NCBI GenBank assembly: GCA_965153355.1
Contig: OZ231126.1
Location: 59,086,001 to 59,150,000, forward strand
Direction: 5' to 3'
From: Flaccisagitta enflata
Taxonomy: Eukaryota; Chaetognatha; Sagittoidea; Aphragmophora
Length of the DNA: 64,000 nt
This document shows, one piece after another, positions 48,794 through 60,540 of the stretch. The notes beneath the pieces are model-generated. The model made no database searches. It saw only the letters and a program-made list of their open reading frames with translations, and was not told the origin of the DNA. A program made the translations under genes and the position numbers. Each line of letters begins with the position of its first letter. Position 1 is the stretch's first letter.

Positions 48794-49030
48794 CTGGGCC
48801 AGGACGATATGAAATATTTCTCTCATAGTATTAGCAATTGACAAAACCATAAATGGCGTAAATGTGTCAAGTGTATGCACACACATCTCTGGATAGCCCC
48901 CAAAGAGAATCGATAATACTTTTTTTTCTGAGTGTGCTATTTGTTATCAGGAACATGTGAGCTACTAAAAAAACAAAAAAACAAAAAAAGTCATCTTAAA
49001 TTTTTTCATTTATTTCACTTTTTTGGTAAA

Positions 49031-49277
49031 ACAAGGCCAACACCCATAAGTCGCGTGCGAGACTTACAGATTGACTTAGAATGACTTAGAATGACTCAGA
49101 ATGACTTAGAATAACTAAGCATACTCTTAAATGACTTTAAATGACTTAAAGAAATAAAATTGATAAAAAAAGTAAAAGTGTGACGGACCGACAGACCAAC
49201 CGACCAACTGACCGACGGACGGACGGATGGACAAAGCAAGGTGCAGCAAGGTGTAGAGTCGCGTGCACGCGACTAAA
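49031..49277 (-). mobile_element. Hairpin element, subfamily G, inserted in palindrome arm
   Basis: The printed strand runs ACAAGGCCAACACCCATAAG, TCGCGTGCGAGACTTACAG, AATGACTTAG repeats, GACGGACC run, GTCGCGTGCACGCGACTAAA. The mirror arm shows the uninterrupted sequence. Confidence 0.92.
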
Positions 49278-49958
49278 AAGAGCATTTTTAGCATTTCTTA
49301 AGCATCAAATTGTTCATACAGCTTAGATTATCTAAAAAAATACTGGAAATGTGTGGCAATACATAGAATATGCATGTTTTTACCCTCAACTAAAAAGTTT
49401 TTTAGATATCTTACTGATTAGAGCTTAAAAAATGGCTTAAAAATGACAAAATATAGTTTTTTTTCAGCATTTTTAAGTCTAAATTTGTTCATACAGCATT
49501 TTAATTCCCAAAAAGTCCTAGAAATGTGTAGAAGTAGTCTAAGTTTAACTACTTTTACCCTGAACTATTTGCAATTTTGGATTTTTTTTTTTTTGTTTAG
49601 AATATAAAAAAAGCTAAAAAAAGCCAAATTTTGGTTTTTTTAAGCATATATCATAATAATTGTTCATGCAGTTTTATAAATCTCAAAAAATACTGGAAAT
49701 GTATGGTAATAAAAAGAATATACATGTTTTTACCCTTCACAAAAAGTCTTTTTAAATATCTTTCCAATTAGAGCTTAAAAACGACCTAAAAATGGTGAAA
49801 TATGGGACAAAATGAATGATTCCCTGCACGATATTGTTCTTATTTCCGAATCCTCCGCCAGAGCGAATTTAATTTGAATAGCTTTGGGCCGTAATACATT
49901 AAACCCAGCCAACCTCTAGCCCTTAAGCTAATCCTGTCCCTAACCCTAACCCTAAAAC

Positions 49959-50944
<986 letters not shown>

Positions 50945-51880
50945 CCTAAAACTATCCCCAACCCTAATCCTAACCCTAAACCCACCCCTAACCCTTATTT
51001 AAAAAACCGATTAAAAAGTCTCGAAAACAAAAGATCACAGATGATCGTAAAATTGTACCGAAATATGTTCTTTTTCAGTATCTTTTAGTCTAAATTTTTT
51101 TCATACAGCATTCTAACTCCCAAAATATCCTAGAAATGTGAAGTAATTATATTTTTTGGGGGATTCATAAGATTATGAACATTTTTTGCTTAAAAATGCT
51201 TAAAAAAACAATATTTGGCTATTTATTAGCTATTTTTAAACTATAAACCTAAAACAATAAGAAACTACTGATTGTTCAGGGTAAAAGTAATTAAATTCCG
51301 ACTACTACTAACACTTCCAGAATTTTTTTGGAGGTTAAAATGCTACATGAACAAATTTAGACTTAAAAATAAAAAAAAAAACTATATTTTGCCATTTTTA
51401 GGCCAGTTTTAAGCTCTAATCTGTAAGATATCTAAAAAAACTTTTTATGAAGGGTGAAAACATGTCATGAAAACATGAAAACATGTCATGTCATGAAAAC
51501 ATGATATTCTATGTATTGCCACACATTTCCAGTATTTTTCGGGATTTTCTAAACTGCATGAACAATTTTATGCTTAAAAAATACTAAAAATGCTTTTTTT
51601 TTACCTAAAAGTGAAATAAATGAAAAAAATTTCAGATGGATTTTTTTGTTTTTTGTTTCTTTTAGTAGCCCACATGTTCCTGAAGACAAATAGCGCAGTC
51701 AGAAAAAATGGTATTTTCAATTCTCTTTGGGGGGGTTTCCAGAGATGTGTGTGCAGGAAAAGTAAAATAGAATCGAGAAAGAAAATGATGATACCTGTAC
51801 AACTCAATTTGGGTTTATCAATATAACTATTACATCATGATCCGGTCCTAGTCTGCTCATACTTTAGGTTGACCCTAGTG

Positions 51881-51914
51881 GAATTTGAATTTGAATTTGA
51901 ATTTGAATTTGAAT
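51881..51914. repeat. GAATTT hexamer tandem
   Basis: Five copies next to the tail of the following element. Confidence 0.9.
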
Positions 51915-52175
51915 CAGCCAGCGATGCGTCCTGACTGTATCTCTGTGCGTAGCGACTTCGGCACTAGATTTGGTTTGACTGACAGATGAAAAGACTTATT
52001 ATCAGATCAAAAGAGGCTCTCAGAACATTCTAACGAGTGTTTGACTTGATCCTTGACATCCTCGCGGCTGAAAAGGGCCGAAAACTGCGATTTTCAAGGA
52101 GGCGTAATGGACCGACCGCCGGACCGACGGACCGACGGACAGACCCTCTTATAGAGATGCGAGGACGCATCTAAA
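51915..52175 (-). mobile_element. Hairpin element, subfamily E (AGATGCGTCC)
   Basis: On the minus strand the head is AGATGCGTCCTCGCATCT, followed by CTATAAGAGGGTCTGTCCG and GTCGGTCC repeats. GGACGCATCG near 51920-51930 is the matching tail arm. The body is not shared with other subfamilies and the GGCCTTG end is not preserved. The element ends about 60 bp from receptor exon e. Confidence 0.65.
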
Positions 52176-52235
52176 AAGAGAACAACTGCAAAAATGCTAA
52201 GACTAGTGTCAATAAAAATGTCGGTATATCCATAC

Positions 52236-52430
52236 CAATCCAGGCGACGATGATGAATATCCAGACTTGCGTATCAAAAGGCGTTAGAAAGGCAAAGATG
52301 GCGGGTTGCTTTTTGGCCGGCTTTTTCATCATCATCGTGATGCCGAGATTCATGAAGGGGGCGCTGAATGCGATTTCCTCCTTACGCTCCGGTGTGATCG
52401 ACATATCAGCGACAATCATATCGACTTCAC
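52236..52430 (-). CDS. Ionotropic glutamate receptor, exon e (S1 end and M1)
   Basis: The 195-bp exon lies between acceptor TTCATGCAG and donor ATTG|GTATGG. It encodes EVDMIVADMSITPERKEEIA, FSAPFMNLGITMMMKKP, then a proline and phenylalanine segment and the M1 helix VWIFIIVAWIG. The arginine of ITPER is the position that binds the ligand alpha-carboxylate in this family. The preceding P-L-T triad, which contacts the alpha-amino group in vertebrate AMPA/kainate receptors, here reads D-M-S. F-S-x-P-F-M-x-L-G-I is the standard non-NMDA receptor signature. The protein sits in the plasma membrane, and M1 connects S1 to the pore. Coding content and both splice sites are clear. Confidence 0.95.
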
Positions 52431-52439
52431 CTGCATGAA

Positions 52440-52810
52440 TAGGTGAATAAATGAATGAATGAATGAATGAATGAACGAAAGAATGAACGAAAGAACAAAT
52501 GAATGAATGAATGGATGAATGATTGAATGAATGAATGAATGAATGAATGAATGAATGAATGAATGAATGAATGAATAGAAACAAAATGAATGATTGAATG
52601 GATGAGTGAATGAATGAATAAAGGAATGAATGAATGAATGAATGAATGAATGGTTGAGTGAATGAATGAGTGAATGAATGAATGAATGAATGGATGAGTG
52701 AATGAATGAATGAATGTATGAATGGATGAATGAATTAATGAATGAATGAATAAATGAATGACATAATAGATGAATGAATGAATGGATGATAAGATGAATA
52801 AATGAATGAT
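52440..52810. repeat. ATGA array filling the intron between receptor exons d and e
   Basis: Nearly all of the 405-bp intron is AATG/ATGA tetramer with scattered substitutions. The array starts about 10 bp from the exon e acceptor and stops about 25 bp before the exon d donor. Confidence 0.95.
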
Positions 52811-52835
52811 CGGATAAATTTAACCGAGACGTCAC

Positions 52836-52999
52836 CGTCCAAGAGTTTCTTGACCATTGAGTTTTTTGGCCATTCTCCGTCGGTCTTTGAGCCGTAACTT
52901 CCTTTGTTTTCCACGATGTCATACTCGAATTTGAATTTAAAATCGTTTTTCATGGTTTTATGCAGCTCTACCATCAGGGACACGGCATATCCTTCGAAC
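52836..52999 (-). CDS. Ionotropic glutamate receptor, exon d (S1 core)
   Basis: The 164-bp exon starts after TCTTTCCAAG and is assigned the donor GACG|GTGACG. It encodes FEGYAVSLMVELHKTMKNDF, then EYDIVENKGSYGSKTDGEWP and MVKKLLD. This is the F-x-G-Y-x-x-x-L-x-x-E-L and G-x-Y-G-x-x-x-x-G-x-W-x-x-M-V-x-x-L-[IL]-D signature of S1. I chose the GTGACG donor over a second GT nine bases downstream because it gives the family-standard join LLD-GEVDMIV with matching phase. The other choice would add three residues. The downstream intron is an almost pure ATGA array. Confidence 0.9.
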
Positions 53000-53698
53000 C
53001 TTGGAAAGAGAAGCATAGCCAGTTATCAAAACCATTCAAAATTATCACCCAAATTTGGCACCTCTGATTCGTTGTATATGGCCCTATTCTAAACAGATAT
53101 AATATCAATTAAGGGGAATGTTCTGGAAAATTTAAATTTTTGCATTCAGAGAGAGATAAAGAATTTCTTTTTTATCCCATTTCTAAACGAATAAAGCTAG
53201 AAATACCAGGTTGGAGCCAAATGAAAGTTCTTTTTGAGAGCTTAAAAATAGTCTAAGATTTTATTCAATTATTTTGAAATTCAATATGGTAGATTGTCAT
53301 TTAAAAGTGCGGCTTTTTTATTGATTCGCGTAGTATGTACTTTTCTCGTCCTTCACTTAGTCTAAACTAAGTCTGTATTTTTTGACTAAAAAATATATCA
53401 CCGAGCTTTATGGGGCAAAAGTGCTAAAAATAGCGATGAATATAGGATAATTGGTGATATTCAATAACTTAATCAAATTTCTGAATGATAACCGCCAACA
53501 GCATAACTCTAAGTCAAATCGTTTGAAAGTTATGAGCAGTAAATGACGATTTTTCTTCCAAGTAGAAAATAGTGAATTAATGTCATGATTTTCAGCGCAA
53601 AGCTTAAGATGGTCAAGGTGCTCCCAGGCTGGCCTGCGATCAGACTAGGCCTCAACCCTTTGAAATCATAACAGATGCAGACGAAACAATACACTTTT
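53000..53698. other. Receptor intron, nothing recognised
   Basis: AT-rich unique sequence with no repeat ends or exon. Confidence 0.5.
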
Positions 53699-53896
53699 TA
53701 GTCGCGTGCTACGCGACTCTACACCCCGCTATGTCGGTCCGTTGGTCGGTCGGTCGGTTGGTCCCCTTTTTACTTTTTCGGCGTATTTGAGCTCTTTGGG
53801 CCTACTGCTCCTGCCCAAATATTCTGGTGACCTTCTCCAGCACTGCTCCTGCCCACCCGCACGCGACTAGGGTAGCCGTGTATCCGGCCTTGTTTT
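53699..53896 (+). mobile_element. Hairpin element, subfamily A
   Basis: Head AGTCGCGTGCTACGCGACT, CTACACCCCGCTATGTCGG, tail CGCACGCGACTAGGGTAGCC, end CCGGCCTTGTTTT. Confidence 0.92.
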
Positions 53897-54341
53897 ATTT
53901 TATAAGAGACTTTTTTATAAGAGACATGAGCCTGAGATTTGCCAAAATTTTAAGAACAAAATAAGAGAATGCCCAGGCTGAGATTCAGTTTTAAAAATTT
54001 TCAGGGAAATCACTTTTAGAATCGTAATGAAATAAATGATAATTATTCAAAATTGTTAGTGAAATTGGTAGTTTTTTTGAAAAATACTACTTCTTTTGTG
54101 ATTTTGTCTGTAAAATTAGGCAAGATATTTAATGTTCTATAATAATGAACAAGTTTTTTACTAAAGATACATAGAATATCATTAAATATTGTGTCTATAC
54201 ACTTTTTTGCTTTTTTTTACACATTGAAAGAATTAAGAACAATTTAAGAGACATTGAGCCTCAAAACGGCTGAGTTCAAAAAAGGTTGTCTCTTACAAAA
54301 TAAAAAAAGTGTATGTGACAAGTTGCCAGAAATACACTTTT

Positions 54342-54406
54342 TAAGTCGCGGTAACCTCCCTTACACAACCGTCCGCGACTGTGGCGCCGTGTTTCCGGCC
54401 TTGTTT
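54342..54406 (+). mobile_element. Miniature hairpin element (65 bp), subfamily C-like
   Basis: AGTCGCGGTAACCTCCC is followed almost directly by ACCGTCCGCGACTGTGG, CGCCGTGTTTCCGG and CCTTGTTT. The hairpin right arm, tetramer run and body are missing, leaving one stem of head and tail arms. It ends about 8 bp from the exon c donor. Confidence 0.8.
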
Positions 54407-54415
54407 AAAAGTTAC

Positions 54416-54579
54416 CTGTCATTTCCCGCGCGGGAGCTGTTTTTGGTCATGAAAAAAGGTTGCTTTGGAGCCATGATGACTTGAATTTTCTTTTTCTTCT
54501 TCTTTTTCATGCCTCCATTTTGACTGATAGAATCGGAATTTGCGACCTTGTCTTCGTCACGCTCAGGCATCTTATCCAA
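54416..54579 (-). CDS. Ionotropic glutamate receptor, exon c (start of ligand-binding lobe S1)
   Basis: The acceptor is TTTGCATTTACAG and the donor GACAG|GTAACT. The 164 bp encode 54 residues plus two bases. The first part (LDKMPERDEDKVANSDSISQ, then a run of seven lysines) is a variable linker. The second part reads IQVIMAPKQPFFMTKNSS and AGND, equivalent to the V-T-T-I-L-E-E-P-F-V-M and GNDRFEGY region at the start of S1. The lysine run is longer than is usual for the family and may be lineage-specific. The splice donor lies only a few bases from the GGCCTTGTTT end of a miniature hairpin element (54342-54406), so an insertion has come very close to a functional splice site. Confidence 0.85.
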
Positions 54580-54599
54580 CTGTAAATGCAAATTGAGGG

Positions 54600-54689
54600 T
54601 AAGGAGTGTGTGTATGTGTGGGGGTGTAGATGTTTGGGAGGGTGTGTGTGTACGTGTGTGGGTGTAGGGGTATGTGTGTGGGTGTAGGG

Positions 54690-54761
<72 letters not shown>

Positions 54762-54835
54762 TGTGTGTGTGTGTGGTGTGTGTAGATAGAGGTGTGTGTG
54801 TGCGTGTGTCGGTCTTTCTGTGTCTGTGTGTTTGA
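54600..54835. repeat. TG array with GGTGTAGG variants
   Basis: Compound TG repeats, densest at 54690-54780. Confidence 0.9.
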
Positions 54836-55210
54836 ATGTTTATTTCTACGTATTTTCCCTTCCCCAGGTCCTTCTCACCCCGAGGCTACCCTGTCTTCAG
54901 AAGCAACTGCATGCAACTAGTGAAAGTTCTATTTTGTGAAAACTATTCACATCTGTTCATTTGGATTTAATCTATCTAATAGCATATTACCTGCGGTTAT
55001 TTCATGCAAAATTCAGCACCTGTAGTCAAATAGTTTAGCTTCTATGCTTTTCTCAAGTAAAAACCCACATCTTGCTTGACAGCTTTCATTTCAGACTTGA
55101 ATGGAGGTCTGCCGCTTTTAACTTATATAATTTCTAATCGCTTTGAGCTAGAATTCTGGGATTGAACTCAAATTAAGGATCTTTTGCAGGGGATCATGCT
55201 AGATTAAAGA

Positions 55211-55327
55211 AACAAGGCCAAGTAAGCCAAAAAGGTGCGCCCTGTTGATCGTCGAATGTATGCGTTACAGACCGACCAACCTACCAACCAACCGACCGAC
55301 AGACACAGCCAGTTATAGAGGTGCATT
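55211..55327 (-). mobile_element. Hairpin element, subfamily D, head truncated
   Basis: Printed strand AACAAGGCCAAGTAAGCC, AAAAAGGTGCGCCCTG, a GACCGACCAACC run, CACAGCCAGTTATAGAGGTG, CATTATG. The outer head arm is missing. A palindrome GTTCCACGATAGTGGAAC follows at about 55361-55378. Confidence 0.8.
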
Positions 55328-55434
55328 ATGTTTTTTCATTATTTATCCAAGATTTTTGTGTTCCACGATAGTGGAACACTAAATATTCAGAAATTTTCCG
55401 TCCATCCCAAGATTTTCCGTCCGTCCTTCTGTCC

Positions 55435-56900
55435 CGTATGTCACACAACCTCATGATTTTCCAATGTATGTCACACCACCCAGTTTTCTCCGATGTATGT
55501 CACACAGCCCAGTTTTCACAAATGTATGTCACACAACCCAGAATTCTCCGATGTATGTCACACACCCCAGTTTTTCCAATGTATGTCACACAACCCAGAA
55601 TTCTCCGATGTATATCACACACCCCAGTTTTTTCCAATGTATGATAGGTGGAACAACATACCTCACTATACCCAAACTAAAACAAATGGAAGAGGGCCTT
55701 GTGAGCCCTCACTGACTAGTTACTACGCGCATCACTCCTAGTTTTCCATAAAACAGAATCTGAATAACATTCCCTCTCACTCTAACCCAAAAGAAAACTC
55801 CTTACTAAAATAGTTAAGGGCTTATGTGTATTACCTTTGTCACACAGCCCAGAAATCTCTAATCTATGTCACACAACCCAGTTTTCTCCAATGTATGTCA
55901 CATTTTTGTAGAATTCTCCAATATATGTCACACAGCCAATTTCTCAATGTATCATGTCACACAACTGAGAATTACTCCGATGTATGTTACAACTTACCAG
56001 TTTTTCTGATGTATGTCTTTGAACCAGAATTCTCCGGTGTGTCTCACACCACCCAGTTTTCTCGGATGTATGCCACACAGCCCAGAATTCTCCTATGTAT
56101 GTCACACCACCCAGTTTTCAATGAAGTATGTCACAGTCCAGAATTCTCCAGATGCCCATGTCCCACACCACCCAGTTTTCTCCATTCTTATGTCACACAG
56201 CACAGGAATTCTCTGATGTGCTCTGCACACCACCCAGTTTTCTCATGTATGTCACACAGCCCAGAATTCTCCGATGTATGTCACACCACCCAGTTTTCTC
56301 GGATGTATGTCACACAGTCCAGAATTCTCCGATGTATGTCACTCCACTCAGTTTTCTCGGATGTATGTCACACAGCCCAGAATTCTCCAGTCTGTCATTG
56401 CTACCTGGTTTTCTCTGATGTATGTCACACAGCCCATTTTTTTCCAATGTATGTCACACCACCCATTTTTCTCCGATGTATATCCTCAGCCAGAACTCTC
56501 AATCTAACAATCATACCACCCAGTTTTCTCCAATGTCTGTCACACAGCCTAGAATTCTCCGATGTATGTCACACCACCCAGTTTTCTCCAATGTATGTCA
56601 CACAGCCCAGAATTCTTCGATGTATGTAACACCACCCAGTTATCTCCAACGTATGTCACACCACCCAGTTTTTTCCCAATGTATGTCGCACAGCCCAGAA
56701 TTCTCCAATGTATGTCACACCACCTAGTTTTTCTAAAGTATGTCACACAGTCCAGAATTCTCCGATATATGTCGCACCACCCAGTTCATCTCCAATGTAT
56801 ATCACACAGCCCTGTATTCTTTGATGTATATCACACCACCTAGTTTGTTCCAATATATGTCACACAGCCCTGTATTTTCTAATGTATGTCACACAACCCC
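55435..56900. repeat. About 30-bp minisatellite, 1.45 kb
   Basis: Units alternate between ATGTATGTCACACCACCCAG with TTTTCTCCG and ATGTATGTCACACAGCCCAG with AATTCTCCG, a dimeric pattern of about 60 bp. There is one interruption at about 55640-55830. Open frames with CHTTQFSPMYVTQP repeats arise from it. Confidence 0.92.
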
Positions 56901-56904
56901 GCTT

Positions 56905-57120
56905 TCTCCACACACACACACACACATACGCACTCACACACACACACACACACAGGCGGCAGTGGGACCACCCACAGGTGGCAGTGAGACCACCCACAGG
57001 TGGCAGTGGGACCACCCTGGCGGCAGTAGGGCCCAGCCACGAGTGTGCCGATGGGGCCGCCACAGCGGCAGTGGGACTGCCCACAGGCGGCAGTGAGGGA
57101 GCCGCCCATAGGCGCCCAGC
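56905..57120. repeat. CA array then 22-bp GGCGGCAGTGGGACC minisatellite
   Basis: CACA repeats to 56955, then imperfect GC-rich units reading CACAGGTGGCAGTGGGACCA. Confidence 0.85.
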
Positions 57121-57129
57121 TGATGAGTC

Positions 57130-57512
57130 ACATGCATGGTAGTTAGGCCGCCTACAGGCGGCCATTATCTACAACACAGATTTGTCTGGTTATCATTATT
57201 AGATTTGTGTTATTAATTATTGCCTTTCTTTTTCATGCCAATTCAAGTTTTCGTGGAACACGTTATGGCGAACGCCACTAGTTCCTATTCCACTAACTTT
57301 TCATAAGAATAATTTGCCCTTGATATTAGGAATTTTTTAAAATCATACAACCTTTAACAAAAAAACATATTCGTAAACAAAAGTACCTACATTGGGATCA
57401 GTTTTAACATTTTGTATCAATATTTGCTCTATTTATGCAAGATCAAAGAGGCTAAACTCCTTTATTCCCAGTCAAAATCCCAATATTTTGATGATATTGT
57501 GGAATTTTTCAA
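57130..57512. other. Receptor intron, nothing recognised
   Basis: Contains GGCCGCCTACAGGCGGCC, a perfect 18-bp palindrome near 57147-57164. The remainder is AT-rich. Confidence 0.5.
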
Positions 57513-57725
57513 AACAAGGTTGGATACACGGCTACCCCAGTCGCGTGCGGGTGGGCAGGGGCTGTATTTGAGGTCACTTGATCACTTGGGCTAGAGCAGT
57601 GAGGCCAAAGAACGCAAAAACCCAAAAAAGTGACAGACGGACCGAGGGACCAACGGACAGACCAACGGACGGACCAACGGACGGACCGACAAAGCGGGGT
57701 GTAGAGTCGCGTAGCACGCGACTAA
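57513..57725 (-). mobile_element. Hairpin element, subfamily A
   Basis: Printed strand AAACAAGGTTGGATACACGG, CCAGTCGCGTGCGGGTGGGC, GACCAACGGACG run, GTCGCGTAGCACGCGACTAA. Confidence 0.92.
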
Positions 57726-57909
57726 AAATGTAGGAGCAAAACTACTTGACTTAAGGTGCTGAAATTTTGCATGAAATGACAGCAAGTAATACGTATCTTT
57801 TGCTGGTTGCAGTTGCTTTTGAAGACAGGGTATCTGCTATCAATTAGTCGGTCGTCCTGTCTGCCAGTCTGTTTGGCTGTTTGTCTCTGTCTCTCTTTCT
57901 TTCCTTCTT

Positions 57910-58420
<511 letters not shown>

Positions 58421-58621
58421 CTTCGATCAATGTTCCTGACGCCATCTCCACAAATGCTGCGCAACGACGGCTGTGGACATCAAAATGAGATTGTAGCAAA
58501 GACGCAGACCAACGCTTACGATCCGAGGAAGACATTCCACTCAGCGCTAAAGCCACTCCGAAATTCTTATCTTGAAATTGATCTGTTTGTATGTCTGCCA
58601 CCTTCTGTCCGTATGTATGTA

Positions 58622-59574
58622 ACTATGGCAAAATAAAAAAGCGAACGAATTTAGAGAAAGCAAAAACATAAGAAGATGTTGACCAATTTGCACAAAATTT
58701 ACAGGGAATGATAACCATGATTTGGACTATGTCTGGTTAAAATTTCATCAAAATCCGTTGAATACTTTAGCCGTAATCACGTTTTTACTGAAGTCACCTC
58801 TTTTTGACCGCCAGAGATGACATTTATCCTAAATCAAAACAATTCCATTTTTAGTAAAATTAGCATTGTGCAAAAAGTTTTGGGAGTTTTGTTATGATTT
58901 TTTAACTGTATTCTGATGGTGCTATTTACTAATACAAGGCAAAATTCGCTTCTACTCAGATAAAGTCTAGTGGGGTAGATATTGGTTGATTGTAAGCTTG
59001 CTCAGGATAAGAAATATTCAGCTACCTGTAAGAATATTTTTGCAATTTGGGAGACTAAAAATGCTTCCATCTTCACAAAAATTTTACTGGAGATTACTCA
59101 TATGTACAAAAGTTACCATTAAAAAAATTATGATAATCGGTAAAAAACTATGGCCATAGCATTACTCTATATTTCAGGTTTCATCTTCCTTAACTTCATT
59201 CTTAAACCCATAAAAAACGTTTTGGAAAATTTGCTGTTTCTGCTAAAATGATCGGAGTTTCGTTTTGAAATTTTTACCACAGCCTGCTAACAATGTGGTC
59301 CACTTCCACTTCAAATTTCATCAAAATCGGAATAGATTTAGTGCGGTTTTTCTAAATTTGTTTATTCATTCTTTGAAAATTCTAAGGTGTGTAAGTTGAA
59401 TTTCTGATCATCGGACAAGCACTTTTAAAAAATCTATAATTCCTAAACTATTTAGAGCAGGTGATGCTTAATAATACCAAAAAGTAACTCCAGTAAAAAT
59501 TTCAGCACACTGGGTGAATTTTCAAAGGATTTATAAGCAAAAGAAGTAACTGTTCGCTTTTTTTTTGCCATAGT
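58622..59574. mobile_element. TA-flanked MITE, 953 bp
   Basis: The inverted ends are ACTATGGCAAAATAAAAAAG on the left and its near-complement on the right (CTTTTTTTTTGCCATAGT), followed inward by GCGAAC on both. TA flanks both sides. The AT-rich interior has no transposase. The ends resemble those of the 5053-6004 element (ACCATGGC). Confidence 0.7.
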
Positions 59575-59660
59575 TACCTATTCAACTACCAGTTCAACCA
59601 AGGAATCGAGGAAGAATTCAAAAACTTTGATATGAACCGACTCGCGGATGTATTAAACCA

Positions 59661-59680
59661 TTCATTCATTCATTCATTCT
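59661..59680. repeat. Short ATGA run abutting receptor exon b donor
   Basis: Four to five units immediately follow the GTGAGA donor on the minus strand. Confidence 0.9.
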
Positions 59681-59683
59681 CAC

Positions 59684-59811
59684 GTGAGTTGCGTCGTCTT
59701 TCCACCATCCAACTTTGGTGACGCTGTCGTCGGCTTTTCGGTTTGGCGTTGCCATGTAAACATGAATCTCGTCCTGTTTCCGGCCGCCTTCGTTGTTGAA
59801 ATGAACTTTAC
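59684..59811 (-). CDS. Ionotropic glutamate receptor, exon b (amino-terminal domain to S1 linker)
   Basis: The 128-bp exon runs from acceptor CCTTCAG to donor CAC|GTGAGA. It encodes GKVHFNNEGGRKQDEIHVYM, then a TPNRKADDSVTKV stretch and GWWKDD. This corresponds to the LTG-x-I-x-F-x-x-x-G-x-R motif followed by the x-x-V-G-x-W element that closes the amino-terminal domain of AMPA/kainate receptors. It enters in phase 1 and leaves in phase 0. Both neighbouring introns are unusual: the upstream intron (59812-60540) is almost wholly ATGA tetranucleotide array, and the donor is followed at once by four ATGA units (59661-59680). Confidence 0.88.
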
Positions 59812-59814
59812 CTG

Positions 59815-60500
59815 AAGGAATGAATGAATGAATGAATGTAAGAAAGAAAGAATGAATGAACGAATGAATAAATGAATGAACGAATGAATGAATGAATGAA
59901 TGAATGAATGAATGAATAAATGAATGAATGAATGAATGAATGAATGAATGAATAAAACAAGGAATGAATGGATCAATGAATGAATGAATGAAAAATGAAT
60001 GAATGAATGAAACAAGTGATGAATGAATGAATGGGTGAATGAATGAATGAATGAATGAAACAAGGAATGAATGAATGGGTGAATGAATGAATGAACGAAC
60101 GAACGGATGAATTAATGAATGAGTGAATGAATGAATGAATAAATGAATGAATGAACGAACGAACAAATGCAAATACAAAAATGAATGAGTGAATGAATGA
60201 ATGAATAGATGAGTAAATGAGTGAATAAATGAATGAATAAATGAATGAATGAATGAATGGATACATGAATTAATGAATGAATAGAAAAATGAATGAGTGA
60301 ATAGATGAATAAATGAATGCATGAACGAATGAAGATGCAAATATAGCAGAAACACGTGTCGGTTTGTAAATTATCGTTCTTATTTTCTCTGAAAAGATGC
60401 ATAAATGAATAAATGAATGAATGAATGAATGAATGAATGAATGAATGAATGAATGAATGAATGAATGAATGAATGAATGAATGAATGAATGAATGAAGGA
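59815..60500. repeat. ATGA array filling the intron between receptor exons a and b
   Basis: AATG/ATGA tetramers with GAACGAAC and AAACAAGG variants, interrupted only at about 60325-60395. They occupy most of the 729-bp intron. Confidence 0.95.
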
Positions 60501-60540
60501 ATGAATAACCTAATCTTGTATGATTTTCTACGCGATTCAC

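Noticed and set aside
55826-56629. 267-codon repeat protein with CHTTQFS units
   Set aside because: It is the 30-bp minisatellite. Units of 29-31 bp shift frame and adjacent frames are equally open.
55435-56900. CRISPR-like array
   Set aside because: Units are contiguous with no unique spacers, and the window is eukaryotic.
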